DNA from: Verrucomicrobiota bacterium
GTDB taxonomy: Bacteria > Verrucomicrobiota > Verrucomicrobiia > Opitutales > Opitutaceae
Length of the DNA stretch: 64,000 nt
Reading direction: 5' to 3'
Assembly: GCA_023399155.1 (NCBI GenBank)
Contig: JAEWQP010000038.1
Location: 28,938-92,937 of the forward strand
The notes beneath the pieces were generated by a model. That model made no database searches, was not told where the DNA came from, and saw only the letters and a list, made by a program, of their open reading frames with translations. Position 1 is the first letter of the stretch; every line of letters begins with the position of its first letter. Shown here piece by piece: positions 42,824 through 52,530 of this stretch. A program made the position numbers and the translations under genes.

Positions 42824-43135
42824 TGCCGTTCGCGGACCTCACCCGTCCAAGTCTCGCCGGCAGGGCGGAGTCTCCGGCTGGTCCGAGAAAGCACAGCCGC
42901 GAGCGCGCAAGCTCTCCTGCGGTGGGCAAAGCGTGAGCGGGTCGAGCGCGATCAGGGCGGTTGGCGAGCAACGGAAGAATCAGCAGGGAGGGGTGCGTTG
43001 CGCGCACGGACCCCTCGATGACGACAATCCTCCCGCTTGGCCAGTGCGAAGTCCGCGGGAGCGTCGTCCGATTCGATGCATCGGCCGCACTTGGCTACCG
43101 CAGGGTTCAGCAATTCCTGCCCGCAGGCACGAGCC
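42824..43135. other. Intergenic region between convergent genes
   Basis: No gene and no clear terminator stem was recognised by eye. Confidence 0.4.
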
Positions 43136-44380
43136 TCAGGCTGAAGCGCGAAGCCGGGCAACGGCGCCGAAGCCGCGACCAGTGCCGGGATGCGCGGTCT
43201 GACTGCCTGCAAGCCGGTGAAATTTCTCGGGAACCGCACGTACAGGTTCGGGCGGCGGCGCCGGCGATCGATCGGGAGGAAGCAGACGCAAACGCCCGCG
43301 TCCGCCACGCCGCTCAAGGAGCTGTCGAGCCACTTCGCGGCCGATCACTTCAGCCAGGAGCGATGGCACGGCGTTGCCTATCTGCCGCTGGGCGGCGACG
43401 CGATTACCGACGACCTGCACATCGTCTGGGAACGTTTGAATACGGCACAGTTCGCGGATGCTGAGCCGCCGGTTGTTCCAGTGAAAGGGCCCCACCGACG
43501 GGCCCGGCTGTGCCTGGATCGTCCACGCCGGGCGATCCTTCGCAAGCTTGAGCAGGAAGTTCCAGAAGCGGCGCCGCCAGCCGAAAAGCGGCATGCCCCC
43601 ACCCCGATCCGTGTGCCAGAGGTAGTTGGAGCCTTCCGGAACTGATGGAAGGAGATCTGCCCATCTGCCCCGGACGGCGAGATCCTCATCGTCGGGAAAC
43701 GCAGGAAGGTCGCCCAGGGCGTCCCAGGCCGTGCGGTACGCCGGTACCCCCACCTCGAATACACCCTGCTCGCCGCGACTGGACTCACCGAAAGCGGGCT
43801 TGGGAAACGTGAACTCGCGCCCGTCCCGCGAAGCGACGAGAAAGAACCGCTCGCGGAGTTGGGGCACGCCGTGCTCCGCCGCCTTCAGGACGCGGAAGTG
43901 AGGTCGGTAGTTTGTCCCGGCGCGGCGATTGATCGCCGCGATCTGTTCGAGGAGATGCTGCAACCCCTCATCCTTGCCGGCATAGGCCAGACCCGTGACG
44001 TTCTCCAGCACGAAGGCCCGGGGACGCGCCTCCTCGACGACGCGCATGTAGGCGCCGAGGGTGTTCGCGCGAGGATCCTGCAAACGTCCGGAATCTCCTC
44101 GCACCCAATACCCCGATTTCGAAAAAGGCTGGCACGGTGGTCCGCCGATCAGCACGTCGGGTTCGCCTGCACGCAACCCCGCGGTCCGCAGAATCTCGCG
44201 AGTCGCAACCGAGAAGATGTCCGCCTCGATGACCGGCCAGCGACGATTGGCGCGCAAGGTCGCGCAGCAGGTGGGATCAATCTCCAGCGCCACGGCCGTC
44301 TCGAAGCCGGCAGCCTCGAACCCATAGTCCATGCCTCCGCACCCGGAAAACATACTGATGAGCTGGAGCTTTTCGGCCAT
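43136..44380 (-). CDS. DNA (cytosine-5-)-methyltransferase, type II
   Basis: The product is 414 aa. Motif I is LISMFSGCGGMDYGFEAAGF. The catalytic Pro-Cys is Cys83 in VLIGGPPCQPFSKSG. Motif VI is AFVLENVTGL and motif VIII is PQLRERFFLVAS. Between VIII and IX is a target-recognition region of about 130 residues. Motif X is QRQIGNAVPSLLAEVI. A Pro/Arg-rich tail of about 60 residues follows motif X and has no known function. It starts 7 bases after the stop of a nuclease-like gene, so the two form a restriction-modification pair. The recognition site cannot be read from sequence. Confidence 0.93.
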   Translation of the reverse strand: MAEKLQLISMFSGCGGMDYGFEAAGFETAVALEIDPTCCATLRANRRWPVIEADIFSVATREILRTAGLRAGEPDVLIGGPPCQPFSKSGYWVRGDSGRLQDPRANTLGAYMRVVEEARPRAFVLENVTGLAYAGKDEGLQHLLEQIAAINRRAGTNYRPHFRVLKAAEHGVPQLRERFFLVASRDGREFTFPKPAFGESSRGEQGVFEVGVPAYRTAWDALGDLPAFPDDEDLAVRGRWADLLPSVPEGSNYLWHTDRGGGMPLFGWRRRFWNFLLKLAKDRPAWTIQAQPGPSVGPFHWNNRRLSIRELCRIQTFPDDVQVVGNRVAAQRQIGNAVPSLLAEVIGREVARQLLERRGGRGRLRLLPPDRSPAPPPEPVRAVPEKFHRLAGSQTAHPGTGRGFGAVARLRASA

Positions 44381-44387
44381 GACTCCC

Positions 44388-45566
44388 CTAGGCTTTGCGG
44401 CGCGCCGCTGCCGTCAACACCGCAGCAGCATCGGCCTGCCACCGGGCGTCGATGCGCACGTTGTTGGAGAGCTTGGTCCCGCACCTGGGATGCCGATCAA
44501 GATTCCAGGGATCCGCGTAGGCAAAGATCCAAGCCTGCTCGACAGCATGAAGGCACGCAGCGACAACGTCGAAGTCCTTCGGCGAGTAGAATCTTGACCA
44601 CGGGTCCGTCTTCGACGCCCGAGTCCTTTGAAGATCCATGCGTGCCTCGCCCGTGGACAGCCGCTGGCGGAGCACGTTCTTGCATTCCACGCGCAGCGGC
44701 ACACCGGAGAAAGTCACATCAACATCAGCACGTCCTTCGGCGTCGTTGCGCTCGCATCGCTCGACTCCGGCGACGCGGCGCAGTTGGCGGACGAGATGTT
44801 CCTCAGCAACCCAACCCCGCACAGCCATTTTCAGGCGTCGAGCGCTGGCGATCAGGTTGAGCACTTCCCGCTCGGAAAGCTGGAACTCCTCCGCCAAGGC
44901 GTGGAGTGTCTGGGGCGGCGGAATTAGCGGCGCGATGGGCAACGATGTCTGCGAGGCCAGAGGTGCAGGCGCAATAATCGTTTCCGCGATCAGTTGGCGG
45001 TGCCCGGGCGCCTCGCCGAGCGCTTCGCGCTCAAAGCGCACGTAGCGCAGAAACGATTCCTTGGTGCCACCGACCAGCACTTCGGCCGGCTCATCGCTTC
45101 CCGCCCGACGTTCGCGTTCCCAGGAATGCCAGCGGCGAGAAAGGATGTCATCAACATGCGACTGCTTGTATTCGATCGAGATGAAGAATCGCGTCGGACT
45201 ATGCAGAACAGGATCTGCCCCGACGAAGATACCTCGCTCGGGATCGATGCCGCAGAAGAGTGTGGTGTAGAGCAGATACGGGTCCTGCCACAAGACATGG
45301 AACTTCTTGGTATCCGGGCCGTACTTCACCTGAAAGCGATGCTCATCGCGCGGACGATTGCGCGTGAGCTGTGAGTTCGCAAAGAAGGCGTACACCAAGA
45401 TTCCAAGCCTCTCGCCGGCGGGGGTTTCGAATGTGAATCGATAAGGTGCCGTCGCCGGATCGGGCTCGTGCAGAAGTCGGCAGCCCGCATCGACGAGGGC
45501 TGATCGAATGAAGTCCACGAGCGGCGCCTTCAGCCGACGGCTGACCGTGTAGGTCCGGGGTTCCAT
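44388..45566 (-). CDS. Putative type II restriction endonuclease (PD-(D/E)xK)
   Basis: The product is 392 aa from the ATG at 45566 (frame open to 45647). The N-terminal half (MEPRTYTVSRRLKAPLVDFI ... RFFISIEYKQSHVDDIL) is of a type I cannot name. A helix-turn-helix-like segment (LAEEFQLSEREVLNLIASAR) follows at about 225-245. The C-terminal half contains a candidate nuclease core: Asp283 in ADVDVTF, then Glu294-Cys-Lys296 in PLRVECKNVL. This is a D-x(10)-E-x-K pattern typical of restriction enzymes. Position directly before the methyltransferase gene supports the assignment. Confidence 0.8.
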   Translation of the reverse strand: MEPRTYTVSRRLKAPLVDFIRSALVDAGCRLLHEPDPATAPYRFTFETPAGERLGILVYAFFANSQLTRNRPRDEHRFQVKYGPDTKKFHVLWQDPYLLYTTLFCGIDPERGIFVGADPVLHSPTRFFISIEYKQSHVDDILSRRWHSWERERRAGSDEPAEVLVGGTKESFLRYVRFEREALGEAPGHRQLIAETIIAPAPLASQTSLPIAPLIPPPQTLHALAEEFQLSEREVLNLIASARRLKMAVRGWVAEEHLVRQLRRVAGVERCERNDAEGRADVDVTFSGVPLRVECKNVLRQRLSTGEARMDLQRTRASKTDPWSRFYSPKDFDVVAACLHAVEQAWIFAYADPWNLDRHPRCGTKLSNNVRIDARWQADAAAVLTAAARRKA

Positions 45567-45832
45567 CGGAAAACGATGCGAACATGCGGGCACCTCTGTG
45601 TCGAGATCGACCGCAGGGAACTCTCTCGCAGCGCAGGCGTCGTCCATCAGCCGACAAGGCGAGCTGAGCAGGATTCATGCATCGCTTCCGGAAGCCCCCA
45701 AGCCGTGTTCTAGGCGAGGGGCGATCGGCAAGAGGCGATGGAGGGCCAGAGGGAGCTGCATCAGTTGATGCGGATCCGGCAGGCGCCTCGGCGCTGCGGG
45801 CTGATACGGTGGCATCCGTGATCTCCACGCCG

Positions 45833-46215
45833 ATGAGCCGCCTATTCGACCATGTGGACCTGCGTGTCCGCGCCCGTTCTGCGACGCCTTTTTGGGTGCG
45901 CTCGGATTCGGGCCCGCCTACCCGACCCCGATCGGCATCGCCTACGATCTGCAGCGCGATCATCCCAAGCCCGAGTTCATCGGACTGATCGCCGATCCCG
46001 CGCATCACGCCATGGCGACGCGCCTGGCGTTCTGGGCCGACTCGATCGCCGAGCTGGATCGGATCACGGAGATCGCACGCGCTGCCGGTGCGCTCCACTT
46101 CGAGCGCCCCGACTGCTCCCCTGAATACACGCCGACCGACCACGCGGCCTTTTTCGAGGACCCGTGCGGCAATCGCCTCGAGGTCTGCTTCCGCCTGGCG
46201 CCGCCTCGAGACTGA
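45833..46215 (+). pseudogene. Frameshifted VOC (glyoxalase-like) gene
   Basis: The natural start is ATG 45833 (MSRLFDHVDLRVR). The frame then fails, and the sequence continues in a second frame as FCDAFLGALGFGPAYPTPIG, then FIGLIADPAHHAMATRL, AFWADSIAELDRITEIARAA and AFFEDPCGNRLEVCF. The last is the conserved D-P-x-G-N-x-x-E of vicinal-oxygen-chelate proteins. The change lies near 45870. It may be a real lesion or a sequencing error in GC-rich DNA. Alternatively translation starts at TTG 45892 and lacks the first beta-strand. Confidence 0.75.
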
Positions 46216-46321
46216 ATCACCGAGCGCGCAGAGCGGAACCGGAGGAACGGCTGATCTGAGGATCGGCTCGATTTCGAAACAAACGGTGCAACTCGGCGGC
46301 AGCCGGCCCGGTTACCCTCAT

Positions 46322-47488
46322 GTGCACCCACTCGGCTTTCTGTCGCAGCTTCGAAAACGGTTGCTTCGCCGAAACGTGGGAGCAGGCGCGCTCATCGCGC
46401 TGGCGATCCTCACTGCATCCGGGGCTCGGGCGTCCGACGATCCCACGGCGACCACGACGAGGGATTTCGCGTTTGTCTCCGCAGGTCGGACACTCTCGGG
46501 CATCATCAGCGAACCCATCCACACCCAGGCGCGCGCTCTGCTCGTATTCGTTCACGGGTACGGCAAGACGGACGTGCGCGGCTGGGATATGTATGCTGAC
46601 CTGCGCTCACGCTTTGCCGAACTTGGAATCACCACGGTGACGTGGGACAAGCCAGGCCAGGGACGCAGCGAGGGAACCTTTGACATCAACCAGCCGGTTG
46701 ACTCGAGCGCCCAGGAGGTGCTGGACGCCGTCGCGCACCTTCGCTCACAGCGCGTGCCCGGCGTGGGCAAGCTGGGCCTGTGGGGAATCAGCCGGGCGGG
46801 CTGGATCGCGCCCCTGGCCCTCTCGCGGGATCCCGACATCACGTTCTGGATTTCTGTCAGCGGAGTCACGGCCGAGGAGAATTTCTTCCACTTCCTGAAA
46901 TCCAACCTGCCGTACGAGGGCTCAACCTTCGCGGAGGCGGAGGCACTCATGCAGGAGCGCAAACACGGCTGGGATATCCTGCGCGCCGGTGGCTCCTACG
47001 ACGACTACCTCGCCGCAACGAAGAACTTCTGGGCGAACGCGTTCATCGGCCGAATGCTCGGGCCGGTTTACAGCCGCGATACCTACGAAGCGGAACAGGC
47101 CTGGCTGCGCGAATCCGGAGATCGGGCTCCGATCGACATGGAAACGGGCCTCGCTCTGTATATTCAGGACTTCCCTACACTGCTCTCGCGTCTGGATATC
47201 GACGTCCTGGCCCTCTTCGGTGAGAAGGACCTCAATGTCGACTGGCGCAGAACGCGTGCGCTGTATGCGTCGACGCTTGGCGCGAACCGCCATGCGACCC
47301 TAACCGTCACGACGTTTCCCGATGGGAACCACAACATCGACGTCTGCGAAACCGGCAGCATGCGCGAGATGCAGACGATGATGCGCAAGAGCAAATCCGA
47401 CGGGTACTACGAGGCCCAGGTCGCATGGCTCAATACGCATGTCCTGCGGCCTACGAGCAGCGGCGACCAACGTCAGACGCAGCAGTGA
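46322..47488 (+). CDS. Exported alpha/beta-hydrolase
   Basis: The product is 388 aa if translation begins at GTG 46322; the open frame starts at 46088 but the early part overlaps the VOC gene and is non-coding. The signal is RNVGAGALIALAILTASGARA. LLVFVHGYGKTDVRGWDMY gives the oxyanion region, and LGLWGISRAGWIAPLAL carries the nucleophile as G-I-S-R-A. The acid is probably in LALFGEKDLNVDW, and the His is in FPDGNHNID. It is similar to dienelactone-hydrolase/X-Pro-peptidase-like esterases. Substrate unknown. Confidence 0.85.
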   Translation: MHPLGFLSQLRKRLLRRNVGAGALIALAILTASGARASDDPTATTTRDFAFVSAGRTLSGIISEPIHTQARALLVFVHGYGKTDVRGWDMYADLRSRFAELGITTVTWDKPGQGRSEGTFDINQPVDSSAQEVLDAVAHLRSQRVPGVGKLGLWGISRAGWIAPLALSRDPDITFWISVSGVTAEENFFHFLKSNLPYEGSTFAEAEALMQERKHGWDILRAGGSYDDYLAATKNFWANAFIGRMLGPVYSRDTYEAEQAWLRESGDRAPIDMETGLALYIQDFPTLLSRLDIDVLALFGEKDLNVDWRRTRALYASTLGANRHATLTVTTFPDGNHNIDVCETGSMREMQTMMRKSKSDGYYEAQVAWLNTHVLRPTSSGDQRQTQQ

Positions 47489-47779
47489 GGGGTGCTGATC
47501 TACCGAGACTGTGTCACGGCTGGGTACGCGCAGAATAGGTGCTTGGCGAGGGCGACCAAGCGTAGGCTTTGCTGGTCGCAGTGGGGTCGGCAAAAAGAGG
47601 TCAGGTCTTGTGGTTTGCGGTCTGACAGCTGCTAGTTCGACGCCACCACCAAGCCCGGCGCCTCCCAGCGAACGATCCCCCAAGTCCGTGCCCGTCTTGC
47701 CATCGACACAGGACCGGGCGCGGGATGGGCCGATGGGGGTCGTGGGTGAACGCTGATTCACGTGCGCCCTGCCCCACGC
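47489..47779. other. Intergenic region between convergent genes
   Basis: No gene seen. A dispersed-repeat core (CAAGACCTGACC, minus strand) lies near 47602-47613. Confidence 0.45.
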
Positions 47780-48052
47780 TCAGTCCTCTGGATCCTCAGT
47801 GGGCAAAAGCATGAGCACGGCAGCGAGCACCGCCAGTGCGGACCTCGGCTTGATCGCGCCGATCACGGCCACGCCCGCGGCGGTGAGGATCGCCCCGGTG
47901 ACCGCGACCCAAAACCACCGCGGAGGCAGCCACGCAGGCCAGGAGGGAACGACGCGAGTGACGAAGTCGCCGTAAGCGAAGTGGAGGGCGCCGAATGCCA
48001 CGAGGCTGATCCCGAAGAGCAGCCGACCGAAACGCATCAGGTGAGTGTCCAT
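47780..48052 (-). CDS. DoxX-like small membrane protein, probably shortened
   Basis: The product is 90 aa. FGRLLFGISLVAFGALHFAYGDFVTRVVPSWPAWLPPRWFW... is the typical beginning of DoxX-like membrane proteins, which normally have four spans. Here three spans are visible (the third ALAVLAAVLMLL), and the protein stops at PTEDPED where the fourth would start. It is likely a truncated or frameshifted version, although a three-span product could still be made. Confidence 0.65.
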   Translation of the reverse strand: MDTHLMRFGRLLFGISLVAFGALHFAYGDFVTRVVPSWPAWLPPRWFWVAVTGAILTAAGVAVIGAIKPRSALAVLAAVLMLLPTEDPED

Positions 48053-48635
48053 GAGTTGGCGGGACGAGGTTGGTTGAACGTTCTTCGTGCGCCAGTGCAG
48101 GACAGGAGCATGGGCCCGGCGAACGGGTGCTTTCCGAGCGAGTGCACCGGATTGCGGGTACGCGTGCGCTTTGTGAATCGCCGGGGCTGGCGCTCGTCAG
48201 GACGGCGTTCGCACGGATTGGGGGGAGTTTGGCGCACCCCACCGTAACGCCGCGGCTCGAACTTTCCCTTCAGGTCCGCATAAGTTCAGCGAATTCTCCC
48301 CGAGCACATGGCAGATGGCGGCGGGTGGCCTCGACGAGCGTCACTGTGTGAAAATCGGGACGACACGGCGAAACGCGCGGGCCGGGCGGACGCGTCGGAG
48401 AGCGCCCTCGCGTCGGTGCCGAAGTGATCGTGTGTCGGCCGGACCCGTGCGCAGTCCGGGCGGCGATACCGGTTTTGGCGGCACGAACGAGGGCGACCGC
48501 ATCGCGGCACTCGTGTTCGAGGTGCGCTCGCTCGAGCCCCCTCGAGCCTCTCTGCGCAGCGGCGGTCGCCTCGGTGCCGGGCGGGGCTTTGACTTTTGAC
48601 ACCTGAAGAACTACGCTCAGGGAGCCCCATACCCC
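48053..48635. other. Intergenic region with no supported gene
   Basis: About 580 bases, very GC-rich, with only Arg-rich shadow frames. The promoter of the asparagine-synthase-like gene should lie near the right end. Confidence 0.45.
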
Positions 48636-50111
48636 ATGGTGCCGGATCTCAATATCCTTCGATTCAGGCGCCAGTTCATCCTCGGTCCGGCGCCATTCGC
48701 GCCAAACCCGTACTGGTTCTGCGTGCGGCTTGGTGAGCTGTTTCTTTCGGTGCACCGCGACCTGCCGTGCGCTTCCGCGACGCAGGCTGACGGAGTCGTG
48801 ATCCTCCTGGGGCATGCCGTCGACCCGTTCCGCGCCGAGCGGGACGAGCAGGCGATCGTCGAATCCCTGGCGAGCGGGACGTGGGACATCGCGCAACTCA
48901 TCAGCGCCACGTGCCCTTTGGCCGGACGCTGGCTGGTCATCGCACAGAACCGAGAAGGCACCTACCTTTTCGCGGACGCCTGCGGCATGCGCCATTGTGC
49001 CTACCTTGCCACCGGCGCCAGCATCTGGTGCGCGTCCGAGCCCGAGCTGATCGGAGCAAACACCCCGTTGGCGTTCACGGCGGACGAGGGCGTGCGTGAA
49101 TTTCTCATACACCCGGCGCACGCCAGGAATCAGTCGGCTTGGGTGGGAAATCAGACGATCTATCAGGACGTCCTGCGCCTCATGCCGAACCACTATCTCG
49201 ACGTGGGGCAGCGCAGGCAGGTCCGCCACTATCCTCACGCGCAGATCCAGCCCCAGGATCCTGTTCAGGTCTTCGAGCAGGCCACGGCGATCCTTCGGGG
49301 TATCATGACTTCCATTACGCGGCGGCACAAGGTGTCCCTCGGTGTCACTGCGGGCTGGGACAGCCGGTTGATGGTCGCCGCCTCGCGTCACGTGAAAGAC
49401 AGCATTGAATACTTCACGTGGCAGAAATCGGACATGCCGGACCACCACCCGGATATCATCGTCCCCAAGAAACTCGCGCAGGCACTGAAACTCAACTTCG
49501 CCATCAAGCCTGCTCCCAGCGTGTTCCCGGCGTGGTTTATCTCGCTCCTGGCTCAAAACGTCACGGCGACGATCCTGCCCAAGACCGGCAACATCTTCGC
49601 CCAGCTTCGTGCGGGCGACGACCAGATCAACCTGAACGGCAACACGAGCGAGGTCGCCCGGAACTATTACTACGACCGCAGCGGACGCGGGCGGGACGAG
49701 TTATCCTCCGAGCGGATGGCGATGCTGCTTCTGCACAGCGAGGAGGTCACGGCCTTCCCCGTGCAGCAAGTCGACGAGTGGAAGCGGGACCTGGGCTGTC
49801 CTCTCGATGGCCCGGCCATGCTCGACTTCCTGTACTGGGAGCAACGGATGGGCGGCTGGTGTGGGCAGTACTTCGCTGAACAGGACATCGCCATGGATGT
49901 GATCCAGCCCTTCAACTGCCGGTTGCTGCTCGAGACATTGCTCTCCTGCCCCCGGCCGATGCGCTCCAGGCCGGACTATCCCCTTTACCGCGAACTCATC
50001 GTGCGCCTTTGGCCCGAGGCGATGCACGTTCCCATCAATCCAAGCAACCTCCCGTTTCGCGTTCGCCGCAAGCTCGGTCGGCTCATCCAGGGCGAGCGAA
50101 CGGTGGCGTGA
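48636..50111 (+). CDS. Asparagine-synthase-like (PP-loop) protein
   Basis: The product is 491 aa. Residues 1-200 are a beta-rich region in the place of the glutamine amidotransferase domain. There is no N-terminal Cys, so glutaminase activity is unlikely. Residues 205-480 form an adenylating PP-loop domain with VSLGVTAGWDSRLMVAASRH, in the place of SGGxDS. Such divergent family members are found in polysaccharide-biosynthesis or natural-product loci. No partner genes are adjacent. The likely chemistry is ATP-dependent amide formation or a related ligation; substrate unknown. Confidence 0.8.
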   Translation: MVPDLNILRFRRQFILGPAPFAPNPYWFCVRLGELFLSVHRDLPCASATQADGVVILLGHAVDPFRAERDEQAIVESLASGTWDIAQLISATCPLAGRWLVIAQNREGTYLFADACGMRHCAYLATGASIWCASEPELIGANTPLAFTADEGVREFLIHPAHARNQSAWVGNQTIYQDVLRLMPNHYLDVGQRRQVRHYPHAQIQPQDPVQVFEQATAILRGIMTSITRRHKVSLGVTAGWDSRLMVAASRHVKDSIEYFTWQKSDMPDHHPDIIVPKKLAQALKLNFAIKPAPSVFPAWFISLLAQNVTATILPKTGNIFAQLRAGDDQINLNGNTSEVARNYYYDRSGRGRDELSSERMAMLLLHSEEVTAFPVQQVDEWKRDLGCPLDGPAMLDFLYWEQRMGGWCGQYFAEQDIAMDVIQPFNCRLLLETLLSCPRPMRSRPDYPLYRELIVRLWPEAMHVPINPSNLPFRVRRKLGRLIQGERTVA

Positions 50112-50414
50112 CAACCGTCGACGCCATCCGCGGCGTCACCCCGCGCCTCCCAGCAGGCGGAACGACTCGCGCTGGCCTTGCTGGGCGTGATGGCCCGCCA
50201 CGGCATGGCCCCGCGAGAGCACCCAGCCACTCGGTCGGACGTCACCCCATCGCACCCGTTCACACCACCTCAGTCGGCAACCGCCCGCCTGGCCGCAACG
50301 CGGCGAGCCGAGATCCGGGGCCCGGCCCTTTCGTAGCTTCGCCGCGAGCGCGACCCGGGCCCGTTCGCACGGTCTCGACTTCGCCGGCGAATGCGTCGTT
50401 AGGTGGATGCAGTG
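50112..50414. other. Intergenic region
   Basis: About 300 bases of GC-rich DNA. No gene seen. AGGTGG at 50401-50406 is the probable ribosome-binding site of the next gene, eight bases before its ATG at 50415. Confidence 0.45.
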
Positions 50415-50837
50415 ATGATGAACAAGACACCACGCAGTCCGTATGAGAAGCTGGCCGGTCTTTATTTTCTTGGCCGCACCATCGACAAGATTCGCCTGCA
50501 CAAGGCGGGCGAGCTCCGGCGCGATTTCCATGAACTCATGGGCAAGGGGTTCGACGCCCGCATCATGGCGTTCCTGGAACTCGACTACGCCGTATTTGCG
50601 GAATACGTACGCACTGGCGCGCCCGACGCGGCATGCGCCGAGTACGTGCAGCGCAAAGGGAGGCCGCTGAACGAAGCGACCACGCTGATCTGGAATGACT
50701 TTGCCACCAAGCGGGGCTGGCGGGATTCAGGAACAGATATCCTGGAGAAATTCAAAGCCGAGAGCGGCCTGTCCTCGCGCGCCGACATCCAGACCTTCTT
50801 CGACTACTGGGAGATCGACGAAGGCCGCAAGCCGTAG
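50415..50837 (+). CDS. DUF5069-domain protein
   Basis: The product is 140 aa from the ATG at 50415, with AGGTGG upstream. SPYEKLAGLYFLGRTIDKIR, then GKGFDARIMAFLELDYAVFA and TLIWNDFATKRGWRD, match DUF5069, a small soluble protein common in Verrucomicrobia. No catalytic motif and no signal peptide. Function unknown. Confidence 0.88.
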   Translation: MMNKTPRSPYEKLAGLYFLGRTIDKIRLHKAGELRRDFHELMGKGFDARIMAFLELDYAVFAEYVRTGAPDAACAEYVQRKGRPLNEATTLIWNDFATKRGWRDSGTDILEKFKAESGLSSRADIQTFFDYWEIDEGRKP

Positions 50838-51204
50838 AGCCGATCCGGTGGGAGTTCGCCCATGGGGACGCACCTGCCGAACCCCGCGGGGTGTCCCAAC
50901 GGGGAATAGAGGTGTTGCGGCTTCTGCCCTGCCCTCGTTCACGGGCTTTCCAACACACCGTTTTGAGGATTGAAAGAACTCGCCCTAGCGTGGCGTCCTT
51001 CGAGTTTGCCCCCGTATCTGCCATCCGATGACACTTTATCCCGGCTCGTATCCACGCATGACCCTGTCTTTCAGCTCCATTTGTTCCTGGCGAGCGCACG
51101 GCCGCGTCTTCGCTCGCCATCCTCGTGCTGTCCTGCCCTTCCCTTCCGACCCTCGTGGCAAACCTGCGCCCACATCAGGCCGGCCACAGACTCGAGCCGT
51201 GACG
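50838..51204. other. Intergenic region
   Basis: No gene seen. The frame from 51028 into the next gene is open but not coding in character before the signal peptide. Confidence 0.4.
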
Positions 51205-52530
51205 ATGCCTGCGCACTCGCCGCGGTGCCGCACCGGTTTACCGGGCCTACTTGCCCTGCTCGCGTTGCTCGGCAGCTCCGCGCCCGCATCCCCGGCCGCG
51301 GACGAGGGCCTGAAGCCACGCAACCGCACGGAAGCCGTCGGCATCATCGCGGACATGCGGCGGATCGTTACTTCAGAAGGCATCGAGAAGCAGCAGGCGG
51401 TCCGCATTGGCGGAATCGACCAGTGGGTCAGTATCCGCGGCAACCATCGCGACAATCCCGTCCTGCTGATGCTGCATGGCGGGCCCGGCTGGGTGACCAT
51501 GCCGACGAGCTGGTACTTCCAGCGGGGCTGGGAGGAGTATTTCACCGTCGTTCAGTGGGACCAGCGCGGCGCCGGAAAGACCTACACCGCCAACGACCCG
51601 GAGCGGGTGGGCCCGACGCTCACGCTCGAGCGCATGGTCGATGACACCGAGGAGATGGTTGCGTGGCTGCGCGGGGAATTCGGCCAGGAAAAGGTTTTCG
51701 TGATCGGGCATTCGTGGGGGTCTTTTCTGGGATTGCGGCTCGCGCTGCGCCGGCCCGAGTGGCTGCACGCGTATGTGGGCATGGGGCAGCTGGTCAGCGG
51801 GCCGGAGAATGAGCAGCGGGGCTGGGCATCGACGATGGCCCGCGCCGTGGCCGACGGAAACCGAGAGGCGATTGCCGACCTCGAATCGGTGGCGCCTTAC
51901 GCGACGACGCCCGACCCCATTCCGTTGGAGCACCTGTATCGGCAGCGCAAGTGGCTGAACTTCTATGGCGGCATGGTGCACGGCCGCCAGGGCGGCGCCC
52001 ATGAAGCCGCCGCGGTGAACCTCGCGCCCGAATACACGGACCTCGACGTCGCCAACGTCTGGAAGGCGAACGAGTTCTCCGCATCGCGAATGCTGACGGC
52101 CGTCCTAACGGTCGATTTCAGCAACGTCGATACACTCAAGTGCCCGATCGTACTCTTCCTGGGCCGGCATGATGTGAACGCGTCGTCGTCTCTCGCTGCC
52201 GAATGGTTCGAGACCCTGCACGCGCCCGCGAAGAAGCTGGTGTGGTTCGAGGACTCGGCCCACGAGATGATGACCGAGCAACCGGGGCAGACTCTGATAT
52301 CGCTGGTGCAGGACGTCCTCCCATTCGCGCAAAAAAAACACCGGTCCGGGAACCGTAACCGCACGCGAGGCCCTGAACGCGACGAGGTCCCGCCCGGAGT
52401 CCAGGGAGTCGCCATCGCCTCCTTGCGGGATGCGGACGCGGACCGAGACGGGACTACGGGACAACTGGACCACGGACAACGGGACCACAGAACGCACGGC
52501 GCGGTTGAGTTAGAGGCTGTTGGTCACTAG
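51205..52530 (+). CDS. Exported alpha/beta-hydrolase (proline-iminopeptidase-like) with a suspect C-terminal tail
   Basis: The product is 441 aa from the ATG at 51205, with signal peptide LPGLLALLALLGSSAPASPA. The oxyanion motif is LLMLHGGPGWVTMP. The nucleophile Ser is in VFVIGHSWGSFLGLRLAL, with acid in VLFLGRHDVNASS and His in WFEDSAHEMMTEQP. DQRGAGKTY is typical of the proline-iminopeptidase group. The fold should end near FAQKK at about 52340. The last 60 residues are encoded by an A8 tract followed by intergenic GGGACTAC/GGACCAC repeats. One extra A would end the protein at AQKKTPVREP, so the tail is probably not native. Confidence 0.85.
   Translation: MPAHSPRCRTGLPGLLALLALLGSSAPASPAADEGLKPRNRTEAVGIIADMRRIVTSEGIEKQQAVRIGGIDQWVSIRGNHRDNPVLLMLHGGPGWVTMPTSWYFQRGWEEYFTVVQWDQRGAGKTYTANDPERVGPTLTLERMVDDTEEMVAWLRGEFGQEKVFVIGHSWGSFLGLRLALRRPEWLHAYVGMGQLVSGPENEQRGWASTMARAVADGNREAIADLESVAPYATTPDPIPLEHLYRQRKWLNFYGGMVHGRQGGAHEAAAVNLAPEYTDLDVANVWKANEFSASRMLTAVLTVDFSNVDTLKCPIVLFLGRHDVNASSSLAAEWFETLHAPAKKLVWFEDSAHEMMTEQPGQTLISLVQDVLPFAQKKHRSGNRNRTRGPERDEVPPGVQGVAIASLRDADADRDGTTGQLDHGQRDHRTHGAVELEAVGH

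Noticed and set aside
48270..49556. 428-codon open frame on the minus strand
   Set aside because: Antisense of the asparagine-synthase-like gene; no motif of its own.
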